A stretch of DNA of 64,000 nt from Xiphophorus maculatus (lineage: Eukaryota > Chordata > Actinopteri > Cyprinodontiformes > Poeciliidae): assembly GCF_002775205.1 (NCBI RefSeq), contig NC_036447.1, forward strand, positions 25,526,501 to 25,590,500. Direction: 5' to 3'. The notes under the pieces are model-generated. The model had not been told where the DNA came from and ran no database searches. It was given only the letters and a program-made list of their open reading frames with translations. The position numbers and the translations under genes were made by a program. How positions within the stretch are numbered: the first letter of the stretch is position 1; each line of letters opens with the position of its first letter. Of the stretch, positions 14,801 through 25,813 are shown one piece after another.

Positions 14801-17800
14801 TGTAGACAAAGGACTAGGGAATGAAGTCAGAAGAAGAAATACAAATCATTTCCCATACATTTATTTTCCCTACTTATTCAAACACTCTAGCGTCATTCTA
14901 GACTGCGTTTTTAACCCTCTTCAACTCAGACTATGAGTTTGACTTTCATTTAAAATGAGAACCTGGTCTTCTGTTTAAAATCCCTTTTATGAAATGCAGT
15001 TTTTCTCACTATTATCTCGATAATCAGTGTTGCGATGTATAAACACATCCCGATCCCAACCCTGTGAGACCCTGGACAATCACCTCTATGAAAGGGCCCT
15101 ATGTCGCAGGAGGCGTAGAGGCAGAGTTGGGTGGTGCTGGTCGTGGACGTGCAATCAAAATATTATGCCTCACAGCTAGGGTGGGCCGTTCGAGCAGATC
15201 TGGTTACCGTCGACTTTGCCCGCTAAACTCAGTGAACATCCCCTGTGTACATGCACTGAATGCTTACTTAGGCTTCTGAAGGTCTGGTCAGCTAGTTTAA
15301 GAAATAGTTGGGACTTCAGTGATGAGGAGAAATGTTCTTGTTACGAGGATGTCTTCCTAAATTAGGCTTTTCATAAACTCAGACGATGCAAAAATAAAAT
15401 ATTGTTTTCTACAGGTTCAGCTGCTGTCCTTGCGTAGTTTTGTGTCGGTACATAGTTTTATGATAGATTTACACACGTCCCGAACACATACAGTGCTGTC
15501 CTTACTGGTGACGAAGCATACTCAAACTTGAAAGTTATTTAAAAACCAGAAACATTTTGTATTAATTAAGATGTCAGAAAATTGAAAATACAGGTGAGCA
15601 CTGCAAGTCAGCTGGATGAAAGAGGGCACTACGTTTCCTCCTCACTTACAAAAAAACAAACTATCTGAGCAGGTAGCCACACTGATTAATTAGTTGATAT
15701 CAACCTGTTTCGTTTACATTGCATTATAAAAAGTGAAAAGGTGCAATATTCTGTGTAGGGTTGAAACGATTAATCACGATTAATCGATTATTGAAACAAT
15801 CGTCAAATGACTTAGTAATCGATTAATCGTCAACTGGAGTATTCAGACTAAAAAAACAACAACAAAAAACCCCGCACTGCTGAAAAATTCACTGAAACTG
15901 TGGTACTTTTAGCTCCATTCCAGGCAGATTCTATGCGCAGTATTTCTTTACCTGGTGTGACCCAGTGAGTCTTTCCAGACAGGCAGCATTGCCACGGGTT
16001 TGATGGCACACTCCAGAATGGCCATGGCCAGTGCAAACTCTCTGGCCTTACTGCACATCTGGACTGCTTTGATCCAGTTGGTCCTACGAAAAGTAACAAA
16101 GAAGATCAATTACATGATCCTAAATTCTAAGAGACGTTATAATTAAATTTTAATTTGGCTATAAACACCCAGGTTTTGATTTTGCCTCTATTTGTACCTT
16201 ACTTGTAAAGTAAAGGACCAGATTGATAGTCACAAAGCCTCTTGTTTTGTTAAAAAAGGAAAGAAAGAAAAGTTATCTTTTTCCAGGTTTTACCTGTGTG
16301 AAGCCCAGTTTGGATGCATGAAAGGAGACGGAACGTTGTTCTCAAGCTGGATGATGGTGAGTCTTAACGTGGAGATAGTCAGAACCTTAGAACCATGAAT
16401 GGACCCGTTCCACTTGAACTCTCCTGCTGGCGTCATACAAAACTTATGGGAAAGATGTCGCCTCTTGTCATGGTCCTGTCCAGATTGGTTTTTCAAAAGT
16501 TAAATTAGAGATGCACTAATCAATTGGACACAAATAAATGACGAAAACGCTATTTGCCTCTCTATGCTGGTGCTTGTTGAGGGCCAAGGCATTGGCGCTG
16601 TACTGGTTATGATAGACGCGGTACTTCCCCTCCTGACCCAGCTTGAAGAACTGGCTGATGGTTCCCTTCATCACCACCTCCTTGCTGCTCCGCGTGCTGA
16701 CCCGGGTGATGTCGCCCTGGGCGTTCACCACTAACACCTGCAGAAACAACCGCAACCTTAAAAACGCTAACACAACAACTGTAACTCACAACTTTCATGA
16801 ATCTAAACAAGATTTTTTTTCCCCCCCGTGATATCCTACTTCGACAACATTCTACATAAAATATGTCGAGTGATATTGCTCCCGTGTTTGAGTCTGACCT
16901 CCTTGCCCTCCTTAAAGCCCCTGTTTGCCTCGTGAACAGCAGCTGCGACCTGTTGACTCTTCAGCTGACTCAGTTTGCTGTCTGGGTTCCTCAGGCGCGT
17001 CACCATGCGCGTCGCTGAAGACCTCTTGTTGTTGCCGCCGCCCGCCGTCTCGCTGTTGGTCGAGTCTTTGCTGTCCCCTAGAAATGCAGTGAGCAGTTTT
17101 AGTCAAAGAAATAAGAAGGTCAATGTAGTAAAACAGGCCGTTTTGTATTGTGAATACATAAATTCAGACTGTAACAAGCTTGCATCGCAATTTTTTGTCA
17201 GTTATTATGTATGGATGAAACGATTAATTGGATTAATCGATAATTGAAATAATTATCAACTAATTTAGTTATCAATTAATCATTACCTGAGTATATGGAG
17301 TGAAAAACAAAGTTATTTATAGCAATAATTAAGCAAAAATGGTACAAAATATATACACGTTTTAATTAAGATAAAAACACCTTCATCTGTAAATATGTTT
17401 TACCCAAAACTCCTCGAGTGGCGTAGGTTTAGCTTTACACTCTTCAATTTTATTAAAAAATTACTACTTAAAAAAGAACTGCATTTTTTATTTGCATCTT
17501 TTAGCGTATTTGTAATATTGTGTAAGTAGGTCTAAGTGGTTAAATAAAACAATCAGCAGAACGTGCCAATATTTTGTATCCGATGAATCGGCAGAATAAT
17601 TGATTGCTAAAATAACTGTTAGTTGCAGCCCTCTTATTAAGCATTATGCTTTGTATGACTTTATAAGTGATGGACCTGCGTCATCGAGGCTCGCCAGCGA
17701 TGACTGGGATGACCTATCAGCCAAGTCTGGGGGCTCCGGGCCCCTGGCAGCGACGCCGGCAACGCTGCTGTTGCTGTTGTCTTCACAGGGTTGGGAGGGC

Positions 17801-20800
17801 TGACTCAGGCTGGGGACGCCGTCACCACTGACAGGCACGGAGTCAGATGCTGGGTTTCCTTCACGCAGTAGGAAGGGGAAAAAAAATGCTGTTAGCACTG
17901 ACAGATAAATGGTTTGCATGTTTAAACAGGTAGCAGATTCGATTTGATTTTTCTCAGTTTACCCAGAATAATATCTAATTCTGCACTGGCATTGTTGCAG
18001 TGCACATTTTAATAATAATTACATATATAAGTAATTTCTTTCATTTTATTTCTTTAGGTGAAATATCACAGCTTCTTTCTTAACAAAAAAACATTTTTAT
18101 ACATGGTTTATAGCTTTTAGTTATAGTTTAGATTCTTTTTCATTGTGATTTGATTCTTTTTTTATTGCTCATTGCTGCTGTGACACATCAATGTCTTCAT
18201 GTCAGGATAAATAGAGTGCGTCTATCCATCTATTTAAGAAGAGAATCAACACATTAAAAATGCAATAAAAGTAAACGAGGAAGGAATATATTGTCAGTGA
18301 AAAAAGAAACTTTCACATGCCAGTAAAAATTAAGTTAGGCTTTGGCTCCCTCTGCTGAAACCTTTTGAGTATTGCATCAAACAAAATAAGAGGGAAGAAG
18401 AGGATTGAGTAACAAAGTTTACGAAATTTGAATTTGAGCTCTTCCTTGTGATACTGACTGTGGAAGTCAAACATTTTCCAGAAAAGCTCAAAATTAATTT
18501 TATTTGTTTTAGCAATATTACAGCTAAAACAAGCTGTTGTTGCTAGGAGCAACAACAGCAAAGAAATACTCTCAAAGATGATTAAAAAAATAAAAGAAGA
18601 TAGCCAAGAGTTAATTTCCTTTGCAGCCTTCCGGATACACTAAGACAAATAGTCCTACTTAAACTTAAACTGTACCTTCAGTTTTGTTAGACCCCGACTC
18701 GAAGACGCATCGTTCTAGCCGAACCTCCACAGTGGAGGACAGGCCGCCGCTCCCAGTGGAGGTTTGTGAAGGAGAAGCAGTCGACGGGATCGATGGTACA
18801 TCCCCGACACTGCTGCCGCCGCCGCCGCCGCCGTCTTCTTGGCTAGAGGGCGGAGCTCCACTTACTGTAGAAGCAGAAATAGTGTGAAATGTGAATGTTT
18901 CATGAGGGCAATGAAATACAAAACTGCCAATGGAGGGAGAATAATACGGCCAAATTACCTCTAAGAGGAAAAACACAACATTAGATTAAGCTATAGTACC
19001 CACTACTACTCCATTATCAGACAGCTACTAAAACAAATTTGTTCCTACAAGCGTTTTCTTTTTTTTTTTCTAAAACACCTACCACTGCTCTTCTCTCCAT
19101 CGTTTTTTTCCTGTGCGGCCTCCTCTTTTGTTGATTCGTCTTCCGCTGACCGCTCTTTGGCCTCGCCATCCTCCTGTTCTTCATCCTTCGGCTTGGCCTC
19201 CTCTTCTCCCTTCTCCAAATCTTGCTCCTTCTTCTGCTTCTCCAGCCGCGCCCTCTGGGCCTCTTCGGCAGCCCGTCTCTTCACCTCCTCCAGCTCTTCC
19301 TCCTTCTTAGCTCGCAGTCGCTCCAAGATTTCCTCTGAGTGGAAACAGAGAAGGGAAATAATGTTAAGACATGGTCAAATTGAAAGTCCAGAAAGGAAAA
19401 TTTGCTAAAAAGGTGAAGACTAGTATTTTTTTTCTTTTTTAAATCAGCTGCTTAAGGGAACTGCTTCCATGCTAACGCCAGCAGGAAAAGTGATCTGCAG
19501 TTATTGTTATAATATCAGTTTGCAGTAATAAAGCGTTGCTTGGGACAAAGGGAATTGTTTTGTGTGTGTGTTGTTGTTTTTTTTTAATTTAGTGCAGAAA
19601 TATTGCTGACAAGCCAGAGGCAATAAAGTGTTCAATTATTGTTTTCTTTAGTCAAAATAAAGCCATGTCTGTGGTGAGGTGGACACAGGAAGTTACACCT
19701 CTTGGAAATATAGGTTAAGGAAAAAGGGAAAAAAAGGCAAAAGAAAAAGTGAAAGAAAAAAAGGTTTTCTGTGCATCATAAGGGACAGAAAGACTGAGAT
19801 CTGATTTAAACCTGAAAATAATTTGAAAAGATGAATACAATTGATCATTTGCACTCATTTGATAGCAATGAGAGAACATACCATAAATTAATAAAAAAAA
19901 AAAAAAAAAAAGACAAGAATCATCATAAAGTCCACCAGCTTAAGGAATTTTCCGTTCTGTACCGTTGGCAGCGGTGAGGAAGCACTTGTTGTTGCCGCGA
20001 GCCTTGTTGGTGAGGTCTTCGGTGATGTCCATGTGAGTGTGCACCTCGTCCCTTATCTCCTCGAGGGCTGCGTACAGATCGGCCTCCCAGTACTCTTTAT
20101 CCAGCCGGTCTATCACCTCGGCCAGCTGGACCTGACAAACGCAGAGTGTGGGAGACTTAAGCATGATGGCAAAAACAAATTTAAAAACAAATATGAACTT
20201 CTTTACGAGGGGAAAAACCCGAATCTCTACCTTTGTGCTGTAGTACCAGATGGCTTTGTCTTCTTGCTCACCGTCCTCCTCACTGGAGACGACAGTTCGA
20301 TTAAAACAATAGTATTCTTTCATTTATATTTGTTTATGGGTTTATAGAATGGTGAAACGGTAAATGGTCTGTACTTGTCTAGAGCTTTATCAAGTCCAGA
20401 GGATCCCCAATGCAATTCATGCAACATTCAGTCATCAACCTGCATCTAAAATCTCCAACATAAGCTGACAGAAACATTCAACTGCAGCGTTTAGTCCTCT
20501 CTGCACGGAGACCTACTGTTTAGTAATAAATGGGTCAGTTGTTCTCATACCTGTTGTTGTTGCTGACTATTGTTCTCTGAGTAAAATCACTTGATCGAGC
20601 CTTTTTTGTAGCATTCCACATTACAAAATAAGTCATAGTAGCATGTATGATTTGTTCGGATATCGTATCGGGTCAACATTGGCATCGGCCAATTCTAAAA
20701 GCTGCAATAACAGTATCGTATCGGAAGTGAAAAAGTTGCATCGGAGCTGCACTCTTACAGCAATTATTAAGGAATACATTAGCTTCATTTAATCAGCCAA

Positions 20801-23800
20801 ATACAACACTACAGCTGCCAACTAAGTACTGAGTTTCTCCTTTCCAGCACTGGAAACATTTTCTACTTTGCTTGTAAGAAATATTTTACAAGTAATGTAA
20901 CAGACTGTTTTGTGTACTGTATATTTTGGGGTATTGTAATGCAATTAAGGGACTTTGTCATGTTTTCATGTCATATAAACAGAAGCTATCTCCGTCAACT
21001 GAACAGACATCTATCTGTAGGTGTTGCTTTGGCTCCAGACTGTTGACTGCTTCTAGAAAAGATGTCAAAATGCCACTGCTGTATTTAACACCTGAGGCTG
21101 TTTTTTTTTCTTTGAATTATCCGGCACTGGTGGCTCACTGAACATCATTAATAGTTTATCTTTGTAAGGAAGCTTGTTTACCTGTTTCTAAATGAAACAA
21201 CGTATATTGTTCCCAAATTTTACAAATTGTACATCCTTTTGTTAATGCCTCAGAAGATGGGGTCAGACTAACACTGTTGTGAGAAGAGGTCAGAATGAGA
21301 TGATTTTCCATTTATTAGCCCTTATTGGCCAAATACTGAAAAAGCTGAAATTTTGTTATTTAGTGCATATATTCTAACACGAAGAACTCTCACTTCCATT
21401 TGTCGATTGAAGCATCAACCAACAGAAACATTTGTTTTAGTTAGGAATCTTTACTTCAATGTCTAAAGTGGGTTATATTTGTCGTTCATGTTTTGTTGGA
21501 TTCGAAACTACAGAGTCCACCAATGAACTGGCAGCAAAATGTCGTCTAATTTCCTTGTTGGAGCCCTTTGGTATTGGTGTCGGTCAGAAGAGGCCTGATT
21601 AGTGCATCTCTAGTTGTTATGATCAATGGAGGAATAGTACATAAATACTTAATATTAAAAAAAAGAAGTTTATTTTGGTGTCCTGCTTTTTCCAACTTTA
21701 ACAAAAAGCAGAAAAGGGTTACTATGTTTCGATGTACAGAAGGTAACTGTTTTCTGTTTGTTTAAAGCTAAGAACCTGCAGTAGATTATTTCTAATTGGT
21801 CAACCATCCCTGAAAATCTCGGAATGGAAAAATCCGACCTTAAGGAAAACCGGATGTCCTATTAGCCAGAAAATTATGGGAGCCACTGAAAGTTTTGGAG
21901 ACTCTTGCCTTGCACACATCTGCTCCAATCTCAATTTTCATGAATTTTAGGCAGCTGGATGCAGCAAAACAAAAACATAACCTGAACATTAGTCATACCG
22001 CTGGCAGATTTAGGTTGAAAGTATTTAATTTTTCCAACATGTTCTGGCGTGAGTGGTTCATTGGAATGGCTCAGTCAAAGGGTTGAGTTAAACCAGATCA
22101 TATCCAATAATTTTTGAGGTGGTATTTTAAAAATTAAATGTGAATGATCTTTTTTTTTTCTCAATATTGGTCGTCCTTTTGCTGTCGTTTTGACAGAAAT
22201 CCATTAAATTTCCTGTCAAAAATAACGTTTCTGGTAAAATGAAAGTAATCTTAAATCAAAATTTAAAATTACATGTTATTTGTCCGTGCCTTTCTTGGCA
22301 CTCAAGGTCACCTCAACATCAAAAATCTGCTAGGAGTACGAATAATTTTGAGATTAGCTGTACAGTTGTGTGTTTTCAATGTTTTTGTTACCAAATTTAT
22401 TTCTGCAAGTAGTACTAATAACTTTCATGTGCTTTGATACATTCTACAGTGTGCAACACTGAAATCATTGACTCTTCTGGATCCTACTTGAATTTAGAAA
22501 ACAGGTCGCTGCTTATGAACACTGTGAACTTACACAACAATCCGGCGATTCAAGAACCAGTATTTACGATGGTGCCGGTCAAAGCCAACCGGTAGCTGAC
22601 GAAGAAAGGGCTTGGTCTTTTGTAATTCAGGCACGCAGTCCACCACGCCAGGCACCTTGTGCGCCACGCAGACCTCGCACTGCCACTCGTCCTCCGGCAC
22701 TTCCTGCAAGGGAGGCTTCACGCACTCCAAGTGATAAACAGCCGAGCACGTCTCGCAGCACAGCAGATCGCCGAGCCGATGGCACACCCTGCAGTGGTCG
22801 TCGTACGCAACCACGCCTTCCGACATCAGCTCCTCGCGGGCGATGTTGGTCGCCAAGAAATGGTCCACCAAAAACTGGAGGACTTTCACTTTGCTCTCCA
22901 GGGTCTCGTACGGGTAATCCTCGTTCTCCAGGAGGGGCAGGATGTGGCGGTATTCCGAGTCACTCTCGCAGTACGCCCGCACCACCTCCGGCCAGGTCAT
23001 GCCGTCCACGAAATACAGCGTGGAGTTAACCGAGTCCTTGACGTCAGCGGGACCGAACGTGGTGTTGGACGTGTCCTCTTCTCTGAGGATCGCTTTGAGC
23101 AAAGAGATGTGGGTCTCAGCCAGCAGCGTGCACTGCTCCTGGCTGGACAACGCCGTGCAGAAGTCCTCGAAGCGGAACGGGGAGAGACGCAGCACCGTGC
23201 CGAAGTTGCGTAGCACCTCGTAGACGGCGGACACGTTGAGGAGCTGCGAGGTAGAAACCAGGAGGTCCTCGGAGGACTTGGGAAGCTCCAAAGGGGGAAT
23301 GTCCTTCGCCTCGAGAGGCGGAGAGCGAGGCCGCAGAGCACGACTCCTTTTACGACCTGCAAAGAGTAAAAAGAGTCTCGTCAGGAGAGAGAAGGGTAGG
23401 ATGCAATACCAAAGGTAACCTTCTTATACCTTTGCAATTCTCATCCAATACCTGAATGCTAACAGCCTCTTCAGACATACAGCAAAATCCATGAGTGATT
23501 GCAGCTGCCTTAGTTACATTTTAATAAACAAGTAGATGCTGAAAGAAGAAAGCCTTTCACAATAAGGAATAACTAAATTAGCCGCATGACAAATTAAAAT
23601 GAACTCAAAAATTTTCATTTGGATGATTAATATTTTTTGAAAGGCAATTTTGTTAACAGAGATCAATTCTTCTTTTGGTTGGACTGTAATGTTTGTTCTC
23701 TGTGCACTAATTGGTGAATAAATAAATAGACTTCATAATCCATTTAATTTATGTTTTTTTGTTTATTTATTTTGAATATTTAATAAATCTTCCAGATTCA

Positions 23801-25759
23801 GTGCTAAGTGTTCTTTACAAAATTAAAGCATGTTGATATTTGCGAGGGCGTACTTGCATTATTATGACATTATTATTGTATTGCTTGAAAATGGTCTCAA
23901 AACAACAATATTATCATTTATCGCAATCATCTCTGGGACAATTTGTCATCCAGCAAAATTTGTTATCACGACAGGCCTAAAAAAAATAAACAACATCATT
24001 GTTATTAAAAATAATTTTAAAAAGAACTAATATATTTCGGTACTTTCCAAGTCAGAGCCCTGATCAACTGTGTTACCAAACAGTTGAGATGAGTTTAACA
24101 CCTAAATTTATTTATCAGCTAAGTATGAGCTGGGCTAAAAATACCCCCCCACCTGGCACTGAGTGTTTTAGGGTTTTATGGATGAGAACAGAAAAGGTGA
24201 TATGCTGCAGGTGAGACTTCACAGAAAACAGGAACATTTATGCCAAACAAGCTGGAGCAAAACAATCATTTTCTATGTCACATCTTCTCTGCAATTTCCA
24301 GAAGTAAAATGTGTCTCAAAAAAAACCCCAAAAAGGTTTGATTAGTCACCTGGAGTTTTATAAATATGCATGATAAAGCAAACACCTGATTTAGAGTGAT
24401 CACCAAGTTAATCCTTCACTCGCATAAATGTGGAGCTGTAATTTTTTTAGAAAATAAAAAGGCAAGTCGATTGGGCGTGCCGTGGTGGTTAGCGCGACCC
24501 GTATTTGGAGGCCTTGAGTCCTTGACACGGCCATCGCGGGTTCGACTCCCGGACCCGACGACATTTGCCACATGTCTTCCCCCCTCTCCTTCCCCGTTTC
24601 CTGTCAGCCTACTGTCATATAAGGGACACTAGAGCCCACAAAAAAAAGACCCCCTGTAGGGGTAAAAAAAAAAAAGGCAAGTCGATTGTTATTTTTTTGT
24701 TGCTGTTAGACAACATAGCTGAATTATCAATAAAACTTGCAGCAGCAACATGGTTTATCAGCCTGCCTTTGTTTCTAATTCTAGACACAGTCACGGCCAA
24801 TAGATAATAGCAGTTAGGTTCTGAATTATTCTTAATTTTGGAAGAATTTAATTAAAAAGTTATTTTCCAAAAAAAAAGTATAATAATAATGTACAAAGGT
24901 ACAATGGTTCCATGTTTTTATTTATGTTCAAAATATGGCGTAAAGAGAAAACATAGTATTCTTCTTAATAATGGTTGGAAAAGCAAATTACTAATAAGAC
25001 TGTTGCCTGTCTCCACTTATACTTTTGATTCTTCATAACAAAAATTTCAGTCAAAGGAAATATGCCAGTCAAAATAAAACATTACTTCAAATCTGAATCT
25101 ACCAGGTGTATGAATACTTTAAGCCCGCCTGTCAATATGCCCTTCATTAGATATTTGAATGTAGCAAAAAAAAAAAAAAGTGGGCACAGCCAACCTTTGT
25201 GGCCTCACTGCTGACGAAAGGTAATTCCTTTTCAATAACCATTGTGGTTTAAATAATATTCTCATAAAGCCATGATACTTGAGTATGACAAGACCTGTCA
25301 CGATAAACAATAAATCAATTAATCACTTGCTAAATTAAAGCGAGCTCAATAATTTCCATTTGCATGATTTATCGTTTCTCTTTCTACTAAAAACCGGATG
25401 ATAAAGGTTTTCAGTCTGGTGCTTTGGTCTCATATAGCCCTTTCTTTTGAAGGACAATTTTGTTTATAGAGACTTCAAATTTCATTTTATTTGTTGTTTC
25501 TGTTCTTTTGTTTACTTATTTTGGATATTTTAAATGTTTTCCATTTAACATATTTTAAATGTTTAACAATGTTTAATATTTTAAACCTTTAACAATATGT
25601 TCTTGCATTTTTATGCTATTACCGTTTACATTATTTGAAAATGGTCCCAAACAACAATATTATCGTTTATCGCAATAACGTCTGGGACAATTTATCGTCC
25701 AGCAAAATTTGTTATTCTGACAGGCCTTTGACAACTGTATTTACATACATAAACAAACA

Positions 25760-25813
<54 letters not shown>

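Noticed and set aside
14425-14809. Three overlapping Phe/Leu/Ser-rich minus-strand frames
   Set aside because: They are produced by the purine-rich tract and have no splice or homology support.
22659-23223. Plus-strand open frames of 93-184 codons
   Set aside because: Antisense to the highly conserved BPTF DDT/PHD exon.
24473-24565. Possible tRNA gene
   Set aside because: It has A- and B-box-like sequences but no pairing acceptor stem, an A-rich tail and flanking duplications, so it is the head of a SINE.
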